A stretch of 64,000 bases of DNA. Source: Litoditis marina. Its lineage: Eukaryota > Nematoda > Chromadorea > Rhabditida > Rhabditidae. The notes under the pieces were generated by a model. The model did no database searches, was not told the origin of the DNA, and saw nothing but the letters and a program-made list of their open reading frames with translations. Shown piece by piece: positions 1-9,109 of this stretch (its first letter is position 1; each line of letters starts with the position of its first letter). The translations under genes and the position numbers were made by a program. The DNA is taken from assembly GCA_964036275.1 (NCBI GenBank), contig OZ038439.1:14312830-14376829 (forward strand), written 5' to 3'.

Positions 1-691
1 CCAAAATGCCAAAATGAGTGAAAAGTCAAACTTGACGAAAAAATACTTTAAAAATGAGAATGGAGAGTTTATAAGAGAATTCACTTTTTGTTTATCGAAG
101 TTGACCATTCATTCTACCCCTCTCCACTCAATTGTTCGAAGAATACGAAATTCTAACACTCATAATCGATAATGAAAAACACCACTATTAACCGTTTGGT
201 GATTGCATTGGGCGTCGCGAACCCGTACAGCTCATATTCATCTTTTATCAGTCAATACTACATACTATTGTGCTATATAAACGTTGATCACATATTCTGT
301 TTACATACTTTCATCGTTAGCAACTACTACTTTCAGAAAAACTGTCAGAAACGAACTACAACCGAGTGAAATTCAGTATATAGTAGGCAAATCGTGTTAA
401 ATTGAGTGAAATATGTCAAATTCACCTCCAATTATCAAATAAGCTAGGAAGTACATGTAAAAATGATCACCATTCCTCTTTTCTCTCACAATAGCGAGAA
501 TTTTCTGATATAAATGAGGGTAAAACTGAAAAAATTTGAATAATTTTTCCCGCCGTCGCGACATGTCGGAGCCTGATTCAGGAATTTCGACAGTCGGTGA
601 GTTTTTCGACTGTTTTGGCGTTCACGTCGGTGGCTGTCACTGACACAAAACCTGCCGAGTAGCTTCAGTTTCTACCACTCTAGGACTCATC
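1..691. other. No gene seen; intron or upstream region of the ZIP gene
   Basis: No exon with ZIP TM1-3 similarity could be read. Positions 555-625 hold a GTCGCGACATGTCGG / CGACAGTCGG repeat, found again (inverted) at 21860-21950 and partly at 22283-22320. Short open frames here have no coding character. Confidence 0.5.
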
Positions 692-3263
692 ATGAATATG
701 TTTCAGTCTCTATCTAGTCGAAGATCCAAAGTATCTCCCGAACCACCAGTGGAGTACAAGTGTAAGCAGGTCAGTACTTTGGTTGTACGGGAGCCAAGGT
801 ATATAATATGAAGAATGGAAAACCTACACAGAAAGTCGCCAGAAGTGATTGTTACTTTGAGCTAAGTATAACTTTCAAGTTCTGAATACGAAAACCATTC
901 TAGAAAGACGACGACGAGGTGTTTGTTTTGGTGAAAGACTTAACTAGAACTTTAACGTGCAAGATAGGACTACAACTTAGAGAGCAAACTACGACATTCA
1001 AAGATCAAACTACAAAACCATTTCAGAAGGGCGACGACGAGGTGTCTGTATCTGTGCGGGTCGTCGAGAAAAGGGTCATCGAGCCGGCCAAGATAGAAGT
1101 GGCTGCCGTCGCGTATATGATCATTTTTGGAAGCAGTGCCAACAATTTTGTCGATGGAATGAGCATGGGTATAGTCCTTTTCATAATTGTGTGTACAGTT
1201 ACAGTATAGATAACGACCCAAACATCATGGTAACTGAACCTGAACTTCGGTCGAAACGCAACAGAACCAAACTACAAACACAGCGGGATAGGGCGCCATA
1301 TAGTCGTCGCTTACAGAAAGGCGAGGGTGTACTGTATATCTCAATTTGCGCTGTGTAAGAACACATACACTCGATTTGTTCCCACTTCTGGAATAAGCTC
1401 AAATGGTATAGTGGTTAGCGTTCGCGCCTCTCAAACTTTTGAGCCCGGTCCGAGTCTCACATGAGGTGGCTAATTAATAAATTTGGCACGCACTATACAC
1501 CGCAGAGACACGCTTCGGCTCAGAAATGAGCAAGGGTATAGGTTTTGTCAGACCGTTGTGGACACCGTACCATCGATTTTGTAAGGGGTGGGGTTTGGCG
1601 AGGGGCCAACCAGTCTGCGTATCATTGATCTACACACTCTCTCGTCTGCTGGCAAATAAGCAACGACCGCTCGCCCCGCATCGCTCAATCAATTGAACCA
1701 TCTGCTGTATTTATGGGGAAAATGGCGACTATAGTCCGTTCTAGACGGTTGTTGACAGTTACACTAACCAGCCAACTTTTCTACTAATCGTTCTCAAGCT
1801 CCACGGACTTTAATGGAAACTATTTCGAAAACTCGTGAACATTTCATACTGTTAGGGTTCCGGATGAGTGAAGGTTGAAGCGTCCCTGTCGTTCTCAGAC
1901 GTTAGTGGTCTTCTGCAGTATCAACTGTGAATTTGAATCCGGATTTAAGAACTACAAAAAACAGTTCCGATAAATAGAGAGTTTGTGCGAATTTGTGTTC
2001 AGCTTAAGTTTCTTGTAAATTTTGAACAATTCTAGGTGCTGCTTTTTCGGACAGTCTCCTCAGAGGTCTTTCCATTGGAATCGCCGTCATTTCCCAGCAG
2101 TTTCCCCAAGAATTGGGCAAGTTTTTCACTTTCTAAAACTGAATGAAACAACTGCACTTTGTGGTTTTTCTACAATAACTGATGTGAGCTCGAAAATTTT
2201 GCCAAATTTCGGCGCGGGCTGTCTTACTCCTTCTCGCGCCTCGATTCTTTGCATATTAGCGGCGCATCTTCCACTTTCACAGGTTAAGACGGTTAATTTT
2301 CTTAGTTATCTATGTTTGTTAGGCTGCTTCTTGTTGCATCCTAAAAGATATTACATTACATGCGTTCATTCCAGGCACACTAGCCATTCTCGTCAAGTCC
2401 GGATTAGGTATCAAAAAGACGTTACTCTTCAACCTTCTTCCTATCGTACTTTCCTATCTGGGATTCATAATTGGCGTCTTTTTGGACAACGTTGACGAGA
2501 GTTACGATGACTACATTTTCGCTGTGTCTTCGGGAATGTATATGTACATCTTCCTTGGAACTTTGGTGAGCTTGATTTCTCCCTCGCGAAAACGTTTTAG
2601 TTTTGTTAGAACTTGTATAGTTCACACCATTCCTACTACGACTCCTACAGTAACCTTACAAACTTTCCAAAGGCTATTTTGAAGCTGAAAATGAACTTCA
2701 TAGAAAATGCTCTCGTATATTTACTCTACCTGAGAAGGAGAATGACGTACGAAAATCCTCAACTTTTCCGATCAAAAGTAAATAAACAGAACGACTTGGA
2801 AGTTTCTAAATCCTACTGTAGGAGTCTCAGTAGGAATGGGAAAGACTATAACAATACAAACCATATTATATTCGGCCTCAGACATTTTAGATGCAGATGA
2901 ATACGGGGAATCTTTTTGTTGAAATTTTTAGGCGAATCCGGTGATATAATAATCTGAAATGAATACGAATGTACCTTGGATCGGATCGTTCCTCTCTCAT
3001 TTTTTATTAACGTTCAAGTGAAACTTTAGAAACGCCACTTTACTGTATTCTTACAACTAACATCTGGAAGTGAAGGAATTTCTGATTTCTAGAATACAAC
3101 TTCTGTATTTTTCCAGATCCCCGAGATCCGCGAGTCCACAAATGAGTTGATAAAACAAGACATAGTCGAGAGTTTCCTCGTTACGGCATTACAAGTCTGC
3201 GGAATAGCAGTTGGAGTCACATTCATGTTCTTCATGTCCAAAGTCGGGAATATTGAGATTTGA
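692..3263 (+). CDS. ZIP (SLC39) family metal transporter, 5' part missing or outside the window
   Basis: Exons: 692-769 (or from 704), 1027-1168, 2036-2116, 2375-2565, 3117-3263; all phases join. The product covers only the C-terminal half of a ZIP transporter, TM4 to TM8. TM4 contains NNFVDGM (family HNFVDG), TM5 contains QQFPQELG (family HEIPHELGD), then come ILVKSGLG, a TM6-7 block and a final hydrophobic helix ending at TGA 3261. ZIP proteins carry Zn, Fe or Mn into the cytosol through a binuclear site formed by TM4 and TM5. Here several ligands are replaced (see findings). The start is unsure: the ATG at 692 overlaps a good acceptor (TTTCAG, 698-703), so 704 may begin an internal exon with TM1-3 upstream of the window. 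Intron 3 uses a GC donor at 2117. Confident on family, not on substrate or activity. Confidence 0.8.
1299..1497 (+). repeat. tRNA-like SINE/MITE hybrid, copy 1
   Basis: It starts TATAGTCGTCGC and ends GGCACGCACTATA. In the middle is an RNA polymerase III-like region (box A-like TATAGTGGTTAGCG at 1409-1422). This divergent copy of a seven-member family lies in ZIP intron 2. Confidence 0.7.
1532..1742. repeat. Dispersed repeat, CGACCGCTCGCCCC family
   Basis: About 85% similar by eye to 13450-13650 and more weakly to 54770-54900. It shares GTTGTGGACACCGTACCATC and the end GGGGAAAATGGCGACTATA. No coding capacity. Confidence 0.7.
2616..2850. mobile_element. TA-flanked MITE with TIR TATAGTTCACACCATTCC
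   Basis: The left end TATAGTTCACACCATTCCTA is inverted at the right end (GTAGGAATGGGAAAGACTATA region). The TIRs are about 40 bp including ACTGTAGGAGTCTCAG. A sister copy is at 62079-62313 and a diverged one at 48464-48605. It lies in the last ZIP intron. Confidence 0.8.
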
Positions 3264-3956
3264 GAGCACTTAAAGTATTTATAGAGCCCAGAAACGTTTG
3301 CGCCAATTTTCCGCAGCTAGCAAGCTGCAAACGCGAGAGTCTGCGTCTCTCTGACCTGTACACTTTCTCGTCGTGGCCGCTACAAAGGTGTTGCGCCCTA
3401 TTTAAAAGAAACAATATGCATCACACAACTATATATCGGTTGTTTTAGTGATTAGAACCAAGTTTTCATGATTTGTAAGTGAATTAGTTTTATAATTGCA
3501 TAACTAAAACATTATTCCCATGTTTTTTTATTCTCTAAATTTTTCTGCTTGTGAGCTTGTGTGCAATACTAGATTAGTAGCATTGTTTAGGAAACGTATT
3601 TTTTTTTATTTCAAGTTGTGTTGTACTTTTATTCACAATTGTTGTTACGGGTACATTTATGTATGAAAGGTTCGTAATAATGTTTATTGCAACCTTTTAA
3701 TTAATAAACATTGTTCGAACTAGTAATTTCTTTTCGAAAAGTTACAAAGCCACATAACCATCGACCGCAGCCTACAATTTTCAGCGTAAGATCAAAAGTA
3801 TCTTCCCGAAATTCTCAGCGTTTGGAGAAAAACTCGTAAATCCGGAGAGATTTGTACTTTGTACAAAAACATTAGAACTTATAATTCACAAATCATGGCT
3901 TTGGATCGGAGTGTAACGGCATCAAAGTACAACCACAGCGGGCCAGATACACCGTG

Positions 3957-4151
3957 TATAGTCGTCTCCAACGGAAAGGGGGGGGGTACTGTATATTACA
4001 CTTTCCGCTGTGTATGCACGGATGTCTCTGATTCCGAAGCTGAACTTTATATTCTCTAATAGAGCAGTGGTTAATGCCCTGCTACAATTATTTTGCTCGC
4101 ATACTCGATTCCAGCGAGAGACAGGAATTTAAAAATTTGGCACCCACTATA
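3957..4151 (+). repeat. tRNA-like SINE/MITE hybrid, copy 2
   Basis: Head TATAGTCGTCTCCAACGG, tRNA-like centre (AGAGCAGTGGTTAATGCC, box B-like ACTCGATTCC) and tail TTGGCACCCACTATA. Same layout as the copies at 57611 and 60717. Confidence 0.75.
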
Positions 4152-4803
4152 GGCTTGCTCTGAGAAAATAGAGTTCTATAGCGGTATAAACAGATCGAGA
4201 GAGCCACGAAAAACGAGTTTATTGACAAGAAGATAGGCCGAACGGTCGTTTGTATACGAGTACGCAACTTGGAAGCGCTGAAAACGGGTGAAACGTGCGT
4301 TTCCCAACGTGAAATGGTCTAAGAGTTTGAGAGTGAATCATTTCTATCCAACTGTCACAGCACAGGCTCAACGTTAACGGTATGCTGCTGCTCCAAATTG
4401 CTGTACTCGGTAGGTGATTTTGCTTTATGTTAGAGTTATTCACAGCCCTAAGCTGACATCAGATGTTGTTAACGGCTGTGAAAGTACTCTGATAATTCAC
4501 TGACTCGGCCCCCGCCGACTGAGTTGAAATTGAGACGGCAACGACAATGTCGCTGCCGTGACAAATTTTACTCATGAAAATAGCATATGTTTCGAGGAGG
4601 CGCAGGCTGATAAACAACAGTTAAAACTGAGACGGCAACGACATTGTCGCGGCCGTATCACGTTTTACTCATAGTACGCAGAGGGGGGAGGGCAATTGTA
4701 CAGTTTTCCGCTTAATCATCTAAGTTTGGGTTAACTTGCACAGTGATCGGGGTTCGAACTCTGATTGCTCCGCGTCGGAAGACGCATTTGGGTCCCGTTT
4801 CTG

Positions 4804-4932
4804 TTAAAGAAGGACGATAATGTGGACCAATCCCGATGCGTCGGTCCTCTTACGTGCAATAGAATAAATGTATTGCAGTTTAAAGGACTGAAGTGCTGAC
4901 TGTGATTGGTATACAAGATCGTCCTTCTTTTA
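4804..4932. mobile_element. GGACGAT MITE, copy 1
   Basis: A palindromic element of about 128 bp. The end TTAAAGAAGGACGATAATG is inverted at the other end (CGTCCTTCTTTTAA), with a central ATGTATTGCAGTTTAAAGG. One of seven copies in the window. Confidence 0.85.
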
Positions 4933-4945
4933 ACAAATGTTTCAG

Positions 4946-5861
4946 CGTCTTGGCTGGTTTCCGTTCTGTCGGTCGAATGTCATGGGTGGCACGAGAATGG
5001 AAAGGATCTGGAACCGTAGCAAAGTCATGAAAGTGGTGAGCTCAACCTGATTGAGGACCTGATCACAGTCTAGCCACATAGTTGCCAACTGTCCGTGTTT
5101 AAGCATAGTGGGGGTGACCCAAACCTGGGTCAGGTAGTGTCCAGACAGTTCAGCTCGGAGCTGACCTTTTTAGCAAACTTTGCTACGGTGCCTGGAGAAG
5201 TGTGCGGGTGCACACTGTCGTATGACGCACCATTCTGAGACAGGATGCGAGTCAACTTGTATGCCCAAAGGAATGGAGGTTGGTGACTATTCGGTTATGT
5301 AACCGGGTGTTTGGGTAACCTAACCGATTTTGGGTAACCTTGAGTAACTCAGTAGGTTACCGGCTGGTAACCTGAAACGAGAACCGGTTACTTGTTTTTC
5401 TGACGGAAATTGTGGTTTTTACCCTTAGTTTGTAGGTAACCTGATTTAAGCTTTAGATAACCTACCGGCCTACCTTCCGGGTAACCTATAAAAAGGGTTA
5501 CTGAAAATATGACGCACCATTCTAAGACAGGATGTGAATCGACTTGTATGCCCCACGGATGCCAAATTTATTAATGTCTGTATCTCTCCGAAATCGAACC
5601 TGCGAGCAAAAGATTCGTAGCAGGGCGCTAACCACTGCGCTATTAGATCACACAACCGGCAAGCTTTGGGATCGAAGACATGTGTACGTACACAGCGGAA
5701 AGTGAGATAGACAGTATCCGCCTTTCCGTTGGCAACGACTATGCAGATCAATATCATTTTTCTAGTAAAAATACATTACACTAATGTAACAATAGTAATG
5801 TTTTGCGGGACAAGAGATAGATGAATAAAGATGGAAGAGAGAAATAGAGAGAGAAATAGAT

Positions 5862-5944
<83 letters not shown>

Positions 5945-7716
5945 ATTCGCAACAACAATTGCACTTTCAGTATTTGGAGGCAGGTGGATTTGCCTGCGAG
6001 TATGCTACACTGCCCGGGAAAAGGATCAGAACTGTCTGCTTCTGCGCCACAGAAGGCTGCGGTCGCAACCCTGCCATGCTCAACGTGAGTTTTTAAGCAA
6101 GTTTCATGAGGAAGACGAGAGGAGAGTCAGAATCGCATATACTAGAAGTAAATTGTATATTCACGTGAAGTTATCATTCTAATGATGAATCGTGCACTTT
6201 ATCATTGCACGGTTCTGAGGTGTGGTCCGTTCAACATGTTTCACGTGACTGTGTAATTGACTAAGCGTATAGAGTATAGTCCACATCATCACATCTGAGA
6301 ACTGAGACCCTTATAGTATAGTCTGTTTCACGAAACAATAGCCCTTTACAGTAAGATTATACAACTTCTAGGTGAATTTATCATATCTTGTAGGTGTTGT
6401 ACATAGTTTAAACTTTGTGATATCTTTTCCACTTTGGTTACTATAAGCATACAGAAGAGTGAATCTAAAATGTTATTTGTTGATTAGATAAACGCGATTG
6501 AGTTTTTGAAAGACTACTGTAGAAAGTCATCGATTGATGAAACGAACTATACTCATTCGATTATTCAAATGATTGCGAATTCATGCGAACTTCCACAGTT
6601 TTTCCACCCGCCTCTGGAAGTGAATACTCACTCACAAGTTATGTTTGAGCGGTAGTGTGCTTTTAAGTAGGACGATTATGTGGACCAATCTCGTGTCAAC
6701 GGTCCTTTAAACTGCAATTCAAAAATGTATTGCAGTTTGAAGGACTGAAGCGTTGCGATTGGACCACATAATCGTCCTTCTTTAAAAGCCAAAGTGCAAG
6801 GTCACTGTTCGTTCAAGAATCACAGAATTTCACGTTGTTTCATTGCTCTTTGACAGGCCTGTTCCGAGAATCTTAAACTCAAAAAGGAGCACTACGAGGC
6901 ATACAAGACAATCGAGAAGTGCTACCAGAAACTAGAAGGTTCGCTCTTACTCATTACGGTAATGTAGTTGGAAAACGAACCGAAAATGTTTTGAATGTTT
7001 CTATTGTGTTTTCTGTGTCCTTCTTCTCTGCCTCTCTTCAGTATAACAGTATACTCTACTACCTATTGCCTTTTTTCGCGGTCACATCATCGAAATGTTT
7101 GACGTCAAACTTATATACCAGAGTACGTATGCTAGAAGATCCCGGCACCTTCATCCCTCCCATCCTGCGTCTTCTCAAACATACGCTATTTCTATGCTCT
7201 CACATCCCGCCGGGATGTAAGAGACAAGAAATAGTGAGGCAGAGCGAGAGACGCAGGTTGGGATGAAGATGCCGGGATCTTCTAGCATACGTCCTTTTTT
7301 TATACAATACATTCTATCGAACAAACAAACAAAACAACTTTTTGATCTTTCACTTTTAAATAAACGTTGAAATGACTGATGACTTCACCGGGTACCAATC
7401 CGCAGCCATTCTGAAGCTTTACTTTCCATCACAGATCTTCATATCAGATTTTTCTCGGCGAATCGCCTCAGTAGTAAATACTTATATGAACTTATATACT
7501 CAATTGATATACATACTTTGTTTGATATATACTTATAGTGATGTTTCAGCTCTAGTCAGTCCGAAGCCATCCACTACCATTCCCGCTGTGTGTCTCCCTC
7601 AAAATGTTACCCAAAATGTCACCCAAAAAGAAGACGAGACCACGACGACTGAAACTTCTTCTGCGTCTGCCGCCACCGTGCTCGTTTCACTGGCTTCTTT
7701 GATGGTATTCATTTGA
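4946..7716 (+). CDS. Small Cys-rich GPI-anchored surface protein (ET-module/three-finger type), exon disrupted by a MITE
   Basis: Visible exons: 4946-5278 (interrupted at about 5012-5191), 5971-6084, 6857-6938, 7550-7716. Read across the insertion, the frame encodes a hydrophobic stretch (WLVSVLSVEC), then spaced cysteines (KCAGAHC, GCESTC, GGFACEY, VCFCATEGCG). The VCFCATEGC pattern resembles the CxC...C signature of nematode ET-module or Ly6-like domains. A Lys/Glu-rich helix, two N-glycosylation sites (NVT, NVT), a Thr/Ser spacer and a terminal hydrophobic tail follow, typical of a GPI-attachment signal. The first signal-peptide exon was not found; the 4946 exon begins at an acceptor. AATAAA lies at 7745. 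With the MITE present the frame meets TAG, so this copy may be inactive. Family assignment is by pattern only. Confidence 0.65.
5012..5191. mobile_element. MITE inserted in coding exon, ACCGTAGCAAAGT ends
   Basis: The ends are inverted: ACCGTAGCAAAGT on the left, ACTTTGCTACGGT on the right. CTGG occurs at 5008-5011 and 5192-5195, consistent with a 4-bp target duplication; removing one copy restores the reading frame exactly. A second copy is at 45508-45691. Confidence 0.8.
5284..5505. mobile_element. GGTTACC-rich element, copy 1
   Basis: Dense GGTAACC motifs with inverted symmetry. It lies between an exon (5221-5271) and a degraded second copy of the same exon (5508-5558). Related copies: 7950, 20674, 33756, 40604, 55329 and 61656. 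Confidence 0.8.
5508..5558 (+). pseudogene. Ghost copy of the 3' end of the 4946-5278 exon
   Basis: Encodes MTHHSKTGCESTCMPHG against MTHHSETGCESTCMPKG in the exon. Several differences are synonymous (TGC/TGT, GAG/GAA, TCA/TCG). It is cut off by the SINE-like copy that follows. Confidence 0.75.
5560..5742 (-). repeat. tRNA-like SINE/MITE hybrid, copy 3
   Basis: Reverse orientation. On the minus strand: head GTCGTTGCCAACGGAAAGG, box A-like TAGCGCAGTGGTTAGCG, box B-like GGTTCGATTTC, tail AATTTGGCA. Confidence 0.8.
5868..5942. repeat. (GA)n microsatellite
   Basis: An uninterrupted run of GA dinucleotides, preceded by imperfect GAAATAGAGA units from 5838. It lies in the first visible intron of the Cys-rich gene. 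The Ser-Leu repeat open frame on the minus strand is an artefact of this run. Confidence 0.95.
6140..6275. repeat. Dispersed repeat, CACGTGACTGT family, copy 1
   Basis: Contains AAGTTATCATTCTAATGATG ... TTTCACGTGACTGTGTAATT. Sister copies are at 52910-53010, 57823-58800 (split) and 59405-59545. The unsplit copies show the empty site of the Harbinger-like MITE at 57858. Confidence 0.7.
6661..6788. mobile_element. GGACGAT MITE, copy 2
   Basis: TTTTAAGTAGGACGATTATG is inverted at the right end (CATAATCGTCCTTCTTTAAA), with central TGTATTGCAGTTTGAAGG. Intronic. Confidence 0.85.
7125..7292. mobile_element. Palindromic MITE, ACGTATGCTAGAAGATCC ends
   Basis: The first and last about 32 bp are inverted copies (ACGTATGCTAGAAGATCC / GGATCTTCTAGCATACGT), and an inner palindrome CATCCCGCCGGGATG is at 7204-7218. 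A related fragment (TTGGGATGTGAGAGCAGAG) is near 59690. It lies in the last intron of the Cys-rich gene. Confidence 0.8.
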
Positions 7717-7780
7717 TCTATTGATTTTTGGATCCATTCATTGGAATAAAGGGTTTTCTGTACTATCGCAATTCACACAA

Positions 7781-7907
7781 CTTTAAGAAGAACGATCATG
7801 TGGACCAATCCCGGCGCATATCAGTCGTTTAAACTGCATTTGAAAAATGTATTGTAGTTTAAAGGACCGATACGTCGGGATTGGTCCACATAATCGTCCT
7901 GCTTCAA
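7781..7907. mobile_element. GGACGAT MITE, copy 3
   Basis: Ends CTTTAAGAAGAACGATCATG and ATAATCGTCCTGC; central ATGTATTGTAGTTTAAAGG. Confidence 0.85.
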
Positions 7908-7949
7908 CATCAAACTCGGAAACAACAGCAAAATGTGGCCAATTGTACA

Positions 7950-8143
7950 ACCAACCGGGTTTTCAGGTAACCTAACCCTTTTTTTAGGATTAGCCTGGAA
8001 GTAACCCAAAACTAAAATCCTGTTACCGTTTGAAGTAACGGTAAAAACCACATTTTGCGTTAGAAAAAGGTTACCTACTGAGGTAACCTGAAAAGAGGTT
8101 ACCAAAAAAGGTTAGGTTACCTAAAAACCCGGTTAGAATAGAA
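7950..8143. mobile_element. GGTTACC-rich element, copy 2
   Basis: Left AACCGGGTTTTCAGGTAACC, right TTACCTAAAAACCCGGTTAG then AGAATTCACC; the ends are inverted copies. Confidence 0.85.
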
Positions 8144-8842
8144 TTCACCGCAAAATGTAAGCAGTGTTCAAAGTTAATACAATAAATACATTTGTGTAGC
8201 ATAAAGTATTCTATTTAATGAGAGTATGCTGAACGCATTCGATCATCAATTGACTGATTTCCATGCTATTGTTTCAAAAGCAAAAAAAACGAGAAGTTTT
8301 AAACTTTAAAAAAACAATTTTTTTTCTAAGATATCACAATAATACACTGAAAATCCCCAGTTCAATGAAATGCTTTATTATAAATAATGACATAAAATCA
8401 ATGAAAGTAGTGTTCGTTGAATTGTTCCCGCAATTCATTTTCCCACGATTATAAACAATTAAATTCACTCAAAATGTATTATCACAGACAATTTTAAACT
8501 AGAAGCAAGTAGAAAATAATGTAAAACAAACTCGTCGACGTGAACTTTTCCTCAAGTTCTTGCAATGTTCACTTATTTGCTTCAGAAACTTGAAAAAGGT
8601 TCAAAGAAAATTTGAACAAATCACACCCACACCCTAGCAAACGAGTATCTAAAATTGAAATAATATTAATACTTATTCTATTATATAAAAGCACAGTCAT
8701 CACCAGGTTAACCAAGCCACTCTCCAATAAAATATGTTTACAATACAAAAATGAAGTGAATGCTCAGTCATACCCTCTATATTCATGTTAGCCAAAACAA
8801 AAAGCCCCGAAAATTAAGCCAATACAGTAGGAAAAAAACAAG

Positions 8843-9005
8843 TATAGTCTGTTTCACTTCTAGACTCTTACAGTACGAACAACTTTTCAACAGATAAAAT
8901 CTTGAAGAAGTCATACTACTAATAATAACAAAAGCGACTAAAGTTAAGTCTCAACTTCATGAAAGGTTACTGTAAGCGTCTATGAATCGGTAAAACAGAC
9001 CATAG
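8843..9005. mobile_element. MITE with TATAGTCTGTTT ends
   Basis: TATAGTCTGTTTCACTTCTA is inverted as GGTAAAACAGACCATA. The right end includes a CTTACAGTA / TTACTGTAAG pair. A half copy is near 6310. Confidence 0.7.
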
Positions 9006-9109
9006 TTTATTTAGTATGAATAACAACGTGAAGCAGATCACGTGAACTGCTTGGAATTTGAATAACGTGAAAGTCACGTGAACTACCAAAAAAAAGGTGA
9101 CGTCATGGG

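Larger units (their letters stand above)
3264..4945. other. Intergenic, repeats only
   Basis: This stretch holds a GCGTCTCTCTGACCTG repeat (3295-3400, related to 48895-48960, 54905-55030 and 56290-56410), a SINE-like copy (3957-4151), paired GAGACGGCAACGACA repeats (4530-4660) and a MITE (4804-4932). No promoter could be assigned to the gene starting upstream of 4946. Confidence 0.6.
7717..9109. other. Intergenic between convergent genes; three elements
   Basis: Holds a GGACGAT MITE (7781-7907), a GGTTACC element (7950-8143) and a TATAGTCTGTTT MITE (8843-9005). Positions 8150-8840 are AT-rich with no feature recognised. Confidence 0.6.

Noticed and set aside
2022..2495. 157-codon open frame across two ZIP exons
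   Set aside because: It reads the exons and the intron in frames that lose the ZIP sequence; exon phases support the spliced model.
5776..5964. Minus-strand open frame rich in Ser-Leu repeats
   Set aside because: Translation of the (GA)n microsatellite.
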